A stretch of 64,000 bases of DNA from Rhodoferax saidenbachensis. Its GTDB lineage: Bacteria; Pseudomonadota; Gammaproteobacteria; Burkholderiales; Burkholderiaceae_C. A program made the position numbers and the translations under genes. Shown here in pieces: positions 16,269-23,118 of the stretch. The stretch covers positions 3,720,001-3,784,000 of the forward strand of contig NZ_CP019239.1 in NCBI RefSeq assembly GCF_001955715.1, read 5' to 3'. Within the stretch, counting starts at the first letter, position 1. The number at the start of each line of letters is the position of its first letter. The notes beneath the pieces were generated by a model. That model was not told where the DNA came from and did no database searches. It saw nothing but the letters and a program-made list of their open reading frames with translations.

Positions 16269-17516
16269 ATGAACGCTAAAACAAAACGCGCTCCCAAAAT
16301 TGCCCTGGCACTGGCCGGAGGCGGCCCTCTCGGGGCGATTTACGAGATCGGCGCGATGTGTGCGCTGGAGGAGTCGCTGGAAGGTTTGGACTTCACCCAA
16401 CTAGACCACTACGTCGGCGTATCTGCCGGCGGCTTCATCGTGGCGGCCCTGGCCAACGGCATGACACCGCGCGAACTCTGCGCCTCGTTCATCGAAAACG
16501 ACAGCACCCCTTCCGAAACCTTTGACCCGTCCTGGCTGATGCAGCCCGCCTATGGCGAGTTTGCGCGCCGCGGCATCATGCTGCCCGGTCTGGTGTTGTC
16601 GGCAATTTGGGAACTGGCCGTGGGCCGCAAGTCTCTCTTGGGTGCGCTGGAGCGCCTGGGCCCCAGCCTGCCCACAGGCGCTTTTTCCAACCGCCAGGTC
16701 GACACCCAATTGGCACGCCTGTTTAGCCGCGACGGACGCACCAACGACTTTCGCAAGCTCAAAACCAAACTCACCCTGGTCGCCACGAATCTGGACAGTG
16801 CAGAAGCCGCTCCGTTTGGTCGCCCCGGCTGGGACCATGTGCCGATCTCCCAGGCTGTGCAGGCCAGCTCGGCACTGCCTGGGCTGTTCCCGCCCGTGGA
16901 AATTGACGACCAGTATTACGTGGACGGTGCACTCAAGAAAACCATGCATGCCTCGGTCGCACTGGACGACGGCGTGGATCTGCTGATTTGCCTGAATCCG
17001 CTGGTGCCCTTCGATGCCACAGCCCCCCAGGTCGCCAAGGTCATGCAGCGTGACCTGCCCTCCGAAAAACGCAAGATCCCGCGCATCGTGGACGGTGGCC
17101 TGCCCGCAGTGCTCAGTCAAACCTTCCGCTCCATGATTCATTCCCGCATGGAGCTGGGCATGAAGCACTACGAGCACTCTTACCCCGACACCGACATCGT
17201 GCTGATAGAGCCCGACCACCGCGACCCTGAGCTGTACCTGGCCAATACCTTCAGCTACGCACAGCGCCGCCAACTGGCGGAACACGCTTACCAGCAGACC
17301 CGGCAACTGCTGCGCTCGCGCAAGACCGGCCTGTCGGCCAAACTGGCACGCCACGGCATTTCTCTCAAACACGACGTGCTCGATGACCCCAAGCGCCACC
17401 TGTCCGCCCCCGCCAAGGCGCCTACCCGCATTGGCCGCGCCATCGCCACCCTGCAAGAAGTCATGGACGACCTGGGCGACGTGGTGGCGACCTCCCAGCA
17501 ACGGCTGGCCCGCTGA
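16269..17516 (+). CDS. Patatin-like phospholipase family protein
   Basis: A 415-residue protein with the three patatin features: the oxyanion motif GGGPLG at about residue 17, the nucleophile motif GVSAG with Ser at about residue 52, and the catalytic Asp in VDGAL. A Ser-Asp dyad lipid acyl hydrolase is expected. The C-terminal 120 residues have no recognised domain. ATG 16269 is used; a TTG two codons earlier is possible. It lies between the phasin and a TetR regulator 11 bases downstream, so a role in storage-lipid or PHA mobilisation is plausible. Patatin-like proteins are also found in membrane-lipid turnover, so the substrate is not fixed. Confidence 0.9.
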   Translation: MNAKTKRAPKIALALAGGGPLGAIYEIGAMCALEESLEGLDFTQLDHYVGVSAGGFIVAALANGMTPRELCASFIENDSTPSETFDPSWLMQPAYGEFARRGIMLPGLVLSAIWELAVGRKSLLGALERLGPSLPTGAFSNRQVDTQLARLFSRDGRTNDFRKLKTKLTLVATNLDSAEAAPFGRPGWDHVPISQAVQASSALPGLFPPVEIDDQYYVDGALKKTMHASVALDDGVDLLICLNPLVPFDATAPQVAKVMQRDLPSEKRKIPRIVDGGLPAVLSQTFRSMIHSRMELGMKHYEHSYPDTDIVLIEPDHRDPELYLANTFSYAQRRQLAEHAYQQTRQLLRSRKTGLSAKLARHGISLKHDVLDDPKRHLSAPAKAPTRIGRAIATLQEVMDDLGDVVATSQQRLAR

Positions 17517-17527
17517 GCGCTGCAGCC

Positions 17528-18184
17528 ATGGTAAAAAAAGCCCCCCGTCGCACTGCCGAGCGCATTCTGGAAGTCACGTTGGAGCTGTTCAACCGGTTTG
17601 GTGAACCCAATGTTTCCACCACGCTGATCTCGGCCGAGATGGGCATCAGCCCGGGCAATCTGTACTACCACTACCCGGCCAAGGACGAGTTGATCAACTC
17701 GTTGTTTGACCGGTATGAAAAGTCGCTCAACGAACTGCTCAACGCCAGCGACAACGTGCGCGATGTGGAAGACGCCTGGTTCTTCATGCATACCCTGTTC
17801 GAGCTGATCTGGCAGTACCGTTTTTTGTACCGCGACCTCAACGACCTACTGAGCAAAAACCGCCGCCTGGAAACCCATTTCCAGTTTGTGCTGAAAAACA
17901 AGACCCGCTCCGTCAAGGCCCTGCTCGACAGCCTGAGCCGCTCGGGCGCACTCAAGATCGACTCGCGCGAGGTGGAACCCACCGCCACCAGCATGGTGGT
18001 GGTGCTGACCTACTGGCTCAGTTTTGAATACGTACGCGACCCGCGCAATGCGCTGGAGCCCACCAGCGCACAGGCGGCATTGCTCCGTGGCGCCCACCAT
18101 GTACTGAACCTGCTGGTGCCCTACCTGGAGGTCGGGCAGCGCAACCACTTGCTGAGCCTGGTCGGCGCCTACCAGACGCCCTGA
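17528..18184 (+). CDS. TetR/AcrR-family transcriptional regulator
   Basis: A 218-residue regulator. The N-terminal helix-turn-helix is clear: RILEVTLELFNRFGEPNVSTTLISAEMGISPGNLYYHYPAKDELI in overlapping pieces is the standard TetR domain, with YYHYPAK in the recognition region. The C-terminal domain is helical with no recognised ligand motif. It follows the patatin gene by 11 bases and precedes the TPR gene by 11 bases, so all three are probably co-transcribed, and it may control this lipid operon. Confidence 0.9.
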   Translation: MVKKAPRRTAERILEVTLELFNRFGEPNVSTTLISAEMGISPGNLYYHYPAKDELINSLFDRYEKSLNELLNASDNVRDVEDAWFFMHTLFELIWQYRFLYRDLNDLLSKNRRLETHFQFVLKNKTRSVKALLDSLSRSGALKIDSREVEPTATSMVVVLTYWLSFEYVRDPRNALEPTSAQAALLRGAHHVLNLLVPYLEVGQRNHLLSLVGAYQTP

Positions 18185-18195
18185 GGAACACACGC

Positions 18196-18969
18196 ATGGC
18201 CACCTGGACCTCATTCCCCCACACCCGTGACTATGCGTTTGATGCCACCAGCGTGCGCAAACACTGGGCGCGGCTGCATGCGGGTGACCGGGAGCCTTTG
18301 CCCACCAATGCCAAGGTCCTGGCGGCCTGGGCCCTGTTGCACCAAGGTGAATTCCGCAAGGCCTTTGACGCGGGCATGCAACTGGGTCCAGAGGGCACAA
18401 CCGTCGCCAACAAGGCCGCCTGCATGTATGCCAACTATCTGGAGCCGCGGGAAAAAAACAAACACGAACTGTTCCTGCAGGCCGCCGAACGCGCCGCAGC
18501 ACAGGCCGCCGCCGAACCCGACAATGCCAACGCGCATTTCCTGCACGCCTACGCCCTGGGTCGCTACAGCCAGGGCATCAGCGTGGCCAAGGCGCTGACG
18601 CAGGGTGTGGGCGGCAAGATCAAATCCTCGCTGGAAAACGCCATCCACCTGGAGCCGGGCCACGCTGATGCCTACATCACCCTGGGCACTTTCCATGCCG
18701 AAGTGATCGACAAGGTCGGCGCGCTGATTGGCAACATGACCTATGGCGCACGCAAGGACATTGCGCTCAAGCTGTTTGAGCAGGGCCTCGCCCTTATTCC
18801 CAAGTCGCCGATTGCGCTGATCGAATATGCCAATGGCCTGGTCATCCTTGAGGGCGACACACGCATGGACGAAGCCACCGCGCTGTACGAACGCGCCGCC
18901 AAAACCAAACCGCTGGATGCGGTGGAGCGGCTGGACGTAGAAATCGCCCAAGCCGAGCTGGCAGAGTAG
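18196..18969 (+). CDS. TPR-like repeat protein of unknown function
   Basis: A 257-residue, alpha-helical protein. Segments such as AWALLHQGEFRKAFDAGMQL, AHFLHAYALGRYSQGISVA and ADAYITLGTFHAEVIDKVGAL have the spacing of degenerate tetratricopeptide repeats, with the last one at AIALIEYANGL-like residues near 205. There is no signal peptide, so it should be cytoplasmic. A GAGGAAC Shine-Dalgarno stretch lies before ATG 18196. It is the third gene of the patatin-TetR operon. No enzymatic motif is visible, and a scaffolding role is only a guess. Confidence 0.75.
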   Translation: MATWTSFPHTRDYAFDATSVRKHWARLHAGDREPLPTNAKVLAAWALLHQGEFRKAFDAGMQLGPEGTTVANKAACMYANYLEPREKNKHELFLQAAERAAAQAAAEPDNANAHFLHAYALGRYSQGISVAKALTQGVGGKIKSSLENAIHLEPGHADAYITLGTFHAEVIDKVGALIGNMTYGARKDIALKLFEQGLALIPKSPIALIEYANGLVILEGDTRMDEATALYERAAKTKPLDAVERLDVEIAQAELAE

Positions 18970-19020
18970 ATAACCCCCACGCTCCGCAGAAGGAGCTCAA
19001 GCTGCGCGGAACAAGGAGCT

Positions 19021-19102
19021 CCGTCCGGAGCTGAGCCAGCCGAGGCCTTCTGCAAGCCCTTGATTTGTAAGGGCTGCGTTTCGACAAGCTCAACGCGAAC
19101 GG
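19021..19102. repeat. Intergenic repeat family A, copy 1
   Basis: An imperfect inverted repeat ending in the family hallmark TTCGACAAGCTCAACGCGAA. It fills the gap between the TPR gene and the convergent wax ester synthase gene. The family is imperfectly palindromic, with CCGTTCG and CGAACGG ends, and recurs at least eight times in the window. Confidence 0.75.
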
Positions 19103-19173
19103 ACTTGTTCAGCATTGCCCTCATTGCCTAGAGTCACTGGCCGCCGCGCCGCAGTGAATGCTGCAGGGCGTAC

Positions 19174-20781
19174 TCACTCCCCCCAAGGCAACATCAGCGT
19201 CACCATGGCAAGCTTTGCAAACTCCGGCTCGAACTGGTCGATGATGGCTTGTGGATCGGGGCACAGGGTGGCGTCCGAGACCACGCCGAACTGCACACCT
19301 CCACCGTAACTCAGGATGGACACACCCAGCCCCACGGTACCGCTCTGGGGCACCCAGAAGAGGGTCTCTTCGATGGTCGAGCCGCAAATCTTGAGCTTGG
19401 TGGCCGGCCCCGGCACATTGGTCATGACCGCGGTGGTCTTCTTGGAAAACAGGTTCAACAAAGCGTCCTGCGCCGGCCTGACCAGCAGGCCGGCCACCGC
19501 CAGCATGCCAAAAGCCAGCAAGGGCTGCATGCTGCCCTTGAGGCCGTGCATACGGGTGCGCACCTCGTAAATGCGCTCGATCGGGTTCTCCATACCGATC
19601 GGCAAGACCAGCGGGGCCAGGCCGAACTGGTTGCCCAGCTTGTAGGCCTTGTCCATGGGGCGCAGGTTCACCGGCACCATCGCGCGGATCTCAACGCCCT
19701 TGACGGAGTCTCCGTGGTCCTTCAGGTACTCCCCGATGGCACCGGCCACACAGCTCAACAACACGTCGTTGACCGAGCAGTTCAGCGCCTTGCCGACGGC
19801 CTTGACCTCGGCCAGCGGTATCGGCGCGCACCAGGCCACGCGTTTGGTATTCCCAGGAATCCCTTTGAGGCGTGTGGGCGAGTCGTCCGGCATCAGGGCC
19901 AGGGCTGTAAGATCACTGACCGCCTGGTAGGCCAGCTTGGCCATGTCCAGAGATCCCTCCAGGCCCTTTTCCATACCGGCCTGCGGGTTCAGCATCATGT
20001 CCATGGAACGCAGGGCGCTGCCACTGGCCAGCTCCATGGCCTTCACGCTGGCACGTGTCATGGGTTTGTAGAGCGCCGAATACAGCCAGTCCTCAGCCCC
20101 TTCCCACCCCTCGCGGCGCGCGGGCCGCGGCGCACGCTCGGGCGGCGGCGCGCCACCGTCCACCAGCGACTGGGTCACCGAGATCAAGGCGATCCCGTCG
20201 GCAATGCAGTGGTGGATGCGCACCATCATCGCGCTGCCGCCCTTGTAGTTCTGCACCAGATGGATTTGCCACAGCGGGCGGTTCGGGTCCAGCGGCTCCA
20301 TACACAGCGCGGCCAGGCGGTCCTGCAAGGCCTCCTGCTCATGCCCGGCAGGCTTTTTGGGCAGGGTTTCGGTGACGAGGTGGTGGCCCATGTCGAAGTT
20401 CGGGTCATTGACCCAGGTGGCTCCTGCGGCGTCTTCCACCGCACACTGCACAAAACGCGGGTACTTGAGCAGGCGCTCCTCCAGGCGCTGGGCCAGGTCT
20501 TCGTAACGGATGCCGGGCTGGATCACCCACACGCCCACGATCATCATCAGGTTGCTGGCGGAATCCATGCGCAGCCAGGCCGTGTCGACCTTACTCATGC
20601 GTTCACCATGCAGGCCCAGCGTCCCCACCACGGCATCGGTCACGTTTTTCTGCACCACCTTGGCGGCCTTGCGTGCAGTTCGGGTGGCGGTGCGGGCTGC
20701 AGGAGCGACGGGGGCCACGGTGGCGGCGACACGCTGCCTGGCTTTTTGGACTGCTTTTTTGGCTATGACTCGGGTCACCAT
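19174..20781 (-). CDS. Wax ester synthase/diacylglycerol acyltransferase (WS/DGAT)
   Basis: A 535-residue member of the bacterial WS/DGAT family. The acyltransferase motif HHCIADG is at about residues 190-196, and MVPVNLRPMDKA and the NVPGPATKLKICG motif follow, all diagnostic for the family. It transfers acyl groups from acyl-CoA to fatty alcohols or diacylglycerol, producing neutral storage lipid at the inner membrane. The first 55 residues are a basic Ala/Lys/Arg-rich extension not found in typical members. ATG 20781 has GGAG upstream. A divergent acyl-CoA-binding protein gene lies 119 bases away, fitting a shared substrate. Confidence 0.92.
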   Translation of the reverse strand: MVTRVIAKKAVQKARQRVAATVAPVAPAARTATRTARKAAKVVQKNVTDAVVGTLGLHGERMSKVDTAWLRMDSASNLMMIVGVWVIQPGIRYEDLAQRLEERLLKYPRFVQCAVEDAAGATWVNDPNFDMGHHLVTETLPKKPAGHEQEALQDRLAALCMEPLDPNRPLWQIHLVQNYKGGSAMMVRIHHCIADGIALISVTQSLVDGGAPPPERAPRPARREGWEGAEDWLYSALYKPMTRASVKAMELASGSALRSMDMMLNPQAGMEKGLEGSLDMAKLAYQAVSDLTALALMPDDSPTRLKGIPGNTKRVAWCAPIPLAEVKAVGKALNCSVNDVLLSCVAGAIGEYLKDHGDSVKGVEIRAMVPVNLRPMDKAYKLGNQFGLAPLVLPIGMENPIERIYEVRTRMHGLKGSMQPLLAFGMLAVAGLLVRPAQDALLNLFSKKTTAVMTNVPGPATKLKICGSTIEETLFWVPQSGTVGLGVSILSYGGGVQFGVVSDATLCPDPQAIIDQFEPEFAKLAMVTLMLPWGE

Positions 20782-20900
20782 GGGAACTCCAGGAGCGGGA
20801 AAGGGGGAAGCACGGGGGCAGGGTTGACGCGCTATTCTGCAAGCAAAACGCACCGTAAGATAGGGGGCAAAACCCACCTTCAACCTGAAAGGAAAAGCCC

Positions 20901-21155
20901 ATGGCCAAACTGACCAAACAATTCGAAGCCGCTGTTGCCAACTCCAAGTCGCTGAGCGAACGCCCGGACAACGGCACTCTGCTGAAGATCTACGCGTTGT
21001 ACAAACAGGCCACCGCAGGTGACAACGAAGAGAAGAAGCCCGGCTTTACGGATATGGTCGGTCGCGCCAAGTGGGACGCCTGGAACGGCTTCAAGGGCAC
21101 CAGCAGCGACGACGCGATGCAACAATACATCGACCTCATCGAATCATTGAGTTGA
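20901..21155 (+). CDS. Acyl-CoA-binding protein
   Basis: An 84-residue protein of the ACBP family and of normal length. The conserved core LLKIYALYKQATAGDNE and RAKWDAWNGFKGTSSDDAMQQYI includes the Tyr and Lys residues that bind the CoA head group. It buffers and delivers long-chain acyl-CoA in the cytosol. ACBPs are scattered in bacteria; the divergent WS/DGAT gene suggests it feeds neutral lipid synthesis. GAAAGGAAAAG precedes the ATG. Confidence 0.93.
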   Translation: MAKLTKQFEAAVANSKSLSERPDNGTLLKIYALYKQATAGDNEEKKPGFTDMVGRAKWDAWNGFKGTSSDDAMQQYIDLIESLS

Positions 21156-21158
21156 TTT

Positions 21159-21219
21159 TCAATCAAATTGGCCTGTAGCCCTCATGGGTAGTGCGCAAGA
21201 AGCTATGAAAAACATAGCA
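21159..21219. repeat. Intergenic repeat family B, copy 1
   Basis: Carries the family B pattern: a GGCCTGTAGCCCTCATGG half followed by TGCGCAAGAAGCTATGAAAA and ATAGC. It lies directly after the acyl-CoA-binding protein gene. Related copies sit at 24833, 26912, 35281, 37640, 55592 and 57032. Confidence 0.75.
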
Positions 21220-21240
21220 CCCAGTACATAACTGGCAGCA

Positions 21241-21564
21241 CTACTTCTTGGGGGCTTTCTTTTTGGCCGCGGCCTTGGGTGCCAGCAATGCATCCAGATT
21301 TTTGACGATCTCGGCCTCGATACGGCCCTTGAAGGCGCCCAGCAAAAAGCCTAGCTTGGCCTCCAGCTCAAACAGTTCCTTGGTCACGGTGAGGGTGCCA
21401 CTGACACCGGAGCGCGCGAAGTTCACCACGTCGCTGGTGGTACCCTCCTCGTAGGTGCAGTCCATGTCAAAGTCTTCCTCGACCTGCTCCGCCCAGCGAT
21501 ACGCAATTTTGCGGGCCGCGGCCAGTCCCAGGGCATGGTCACGCCGGATATGAAGATTGGCCAC
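21241..21564 (-). CDS. Polyhydroxyalkanoic-acid-system-type small protein
   Basis: A 107-residue protein with the pattern RRDHALGLAAARKIAYRWAEQVEEDFDM followed by SGTLTVTKELFELEAKLGFLLGAFKGRIEAEI. This matches the family of PHA-granule-associated/PHA-system proteins annotated PHA_gran_rgn. The C-terminus is a Lys/Ala tail. Its exact function is unknown; genes of this type occur with PHA or granule genes. The GTG at 21564 has AAGGAG about nine bases upstream. It is divergent from the DUF1840-like gene with only 13 bases between start codons, so the two regulatory regions must overlap. Confidence 0.75.
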   Translation of the reverse strand: MANLHIRRDHALGLAAARKIAYRWAEQVEEDFDMDCTYEEGTTSDVVNFARSGVSGTLTVTKELFELEAKLGFLLGAFKGRIEAEIVKNLDALLAPKAAAKKKAPKK

Positions 21565-21577
21565 TCACACACTCCTT

Positions 21578-21907
21578 ATGTACAAATTCAAATCACGCGC
21601 CGCATCGGATCTGATCATGCTCGAACCCAACGGGCGCCAGATCCTGAAGATTATCGGCAAGGACGATGCCGCATCTGTCGACAAAGGCATTTTGTTGCCT
21701 GCGCAGATGCCGCAGGCCATTCTGGCGCTGGAAGCGGCTGTTGTGCAAGAAGAAAAAATGCGCGAACAAGCGGCGGAAGAAGCCCGCGCACGGGGCGAAA
21801 CCCCGGCGCGCATCGAAGGCATTTCCCTGCGCCAGCGCGCTGTGCCTTTCATCGAAATGCTCAGGCGCTCCCACAAGGCAGACAAGGAAATTGTCTGGGG
21901 CGTTTGA
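21578..21907 (+). CDS. DUF1840-like conserved protein
   Basis: A 109-residue protein beginning MYKFKSRAASDLIMLEPNG and continuing QILKIIGKD, a sequence typical of the uncharacterised DUF1840 family of beta- and gammaproteobacteria. The middle is rich in Glu, Ala and Arg (EEKMREQAAEEARARGE) and probably helical. No catalytic motif is visible. ATG 21578 is preferred over a start seven codons upstream because the conserved part begins there. Confidence 0.78.
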   Translation: MYKFKSRAASDLIMLEPNGRQILKIIGKDDAASVDKGILLPAQMPQAILALEAAVVQEEKMREQAAEEARARGETPARIEGISLRQRAVPFIEMLRRSHKADKEIVWGV

Positions 21908-21930
21908 TATGGCTACGCTGAAAAAGTGCC

Positions 21931-22011
21931 CCCGCCCGGTCTGAGCCTGTCGAAGAACTCCGCAAGTCGTTCATTTGCAAGGCTGCGTTTCGACAAGCTC
22001 AACGCGAACGG
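21931..22011. repeat. Intergenic repeat family A, copy 2
   Basis: Contains both half-sites, CTGAGCCTGTCGAAG and TTCGACAAGCTCAACGCGAA, separated by about 35 bases. It lies between the convergent 3' ends of the DUF1840-like gene and the Bug-family gene and could act as a bidirectional transcription stop. Confidence 0.8.
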
Positions 22012-22028
22012 GCTCATTCAACAAAGCC

Positions 22029-23000
22029 TTAATCAGCGTAAGTGCCGGCAGCCTTGATCACGGGGCCCCACTTGGCAATTTCGGCGGCGACAAATTTCTT
22101 GTGCTCGGCCGACTCCATGCGTTTGTCGGTCACGATCACCGCGCCCAGGGCTTCCTCTTTCTTGATGAACTCAGGGTCCTTCAGGGCGGCTTTCAAAGCA
22201 GTGTTGAGTTTGGCCACCACATCGGCCGGGGTGCCCTTGGGCGCGTACAGGCCGTGCCAGATCGTGACTTCAAACCCCTTGAGGCCCGAAGCCTGCAGTG
22301 TGGGCAGATCTTTCAGGGAGGGCGTGGTCAGCGCGTGGGATGTGGTCACCGCGTAAGCAATCACCTTCTTGCCCTCAATCTGCTGGGTGGTGTTGGTGGT
22401 CTGGTCACACATCAGGTCGATCTGGCCGCCCATCAGGTCGGTCATCGCGGGGGCCGTGCCACCGTAGGGTACCGTCGTCATATCGATCTGCATCGCGCTC
22501 TGGAACATCAGACCACACAGATGCGAGGCAGCGCCCAGGCCGGCATTGCCCAGGTTGATCTTGCCCTTGTTCTGGGTGAGCCAGGTGGTCAGTTCCTTGA
22601 AGTTCTTGGCCGGCAAGGTGGGGCGACCGATCAGGGTCATGGGCACCTCGTTGATCAGTCCCACATATTCAAAGTCCGTCTCCACCTTGAATGGCAGGTT
22701 GCGGTACAGCGCCGGCATGGTGGACATGGCGATGTGGTTGAGCAACAGTGTGTAGCCATCCGGGGCGGCACGCGCCACTTTGGTCGATCCGATGGAGCTG
22801 CCGGCACCCGCCACATTGCTCACGATGATGCTCACGCCACCCAGCGGCTTGCGCAGGGCTTCGGCCAGATCACGTGCGACGCGGTCGGTGGGGCCACCGG
22901 CGGCGAACGGTACAACGATGGTGATGGGGTTGGCCGGAAAGGTTTGCGCTTGCGCGAACAGGGAAGTAACGGCAGCAGCAACAACGAGCAACTTTTTCAT
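22029..23000 (-). CDS. Tripartite tricarboxylate transporter (Bug) family solute-binding protein
   Basis: A 323-residue periplasmic binding protein. Residues 1-19 are a signal peptide (KKLLVVAAAVTSLFAQAQ) with cleavage likely after AQA. ITIVVPFAAGGPTDRVAR and the NVAGAGSSIGSTKVARAAPDGYTLL segment are hallmarks of the Bug family, which is greatly expanded in Burkholderiales. Most Bug proteins bind carboxylates. No membrane partner genes lie nearby, so it is an orphan and its ligand is not predictable. Confidence 0.93.
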   Translation of the reverse strand: MKKLLVVAAAVTSLFAQAQTFPANPITIVVPFAAGGPTDRVARDLAEALRKPLGGVSIIVSNVAGAGSSIGSTKVARAAPDGYTLLLNHIAMSTMPALYRNLPFKVETDFEYVGLINEVPMTLIGRPTLPAKNFKELTTWLTQNKGKINLGNAGLGAASHLCGLMFQSAMQIDMTTVPYGGTAPAMTDLMGGQIDLMCDQTTNTTQQIEGKKVIAYAVTTSHALTTPSLKDLPTLQASGLKGFEVTIWHGLYAPKGTPADVVAKLNTALKAALKDPEFIKKEEALGAVIVTDKRMESAEHKKFVAAEIAKWGPVIKAAGTYAD

Positions 23001-23118
23001 GGGGAATGTCTCCTGATTATTGGAGTTCAGAGTCTAGCCAACTACCCCCTATTTGCCACCCGGTAAGACCCTAAGCCCCAGACCTGCCAAGGCTTTAGAA
23101 GAGCCCCAAAGTGGTGCT

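Noticed and set aside
16401..17501. A 366-codon minus-strand frame opposite the patatin-like gene
   Set aside because: The plus strand shows the patatin triad of motifs; the opposite frame is compositional.
19249..20913. A 554-codon plus-strand frame opposite the wax ester synthase gene
   Set aside because: The minus strand carries the complete WS/DGAT family motifs; the plus frame is rich in His, Gln and Arg, typical of antisense to GC-rich genes.
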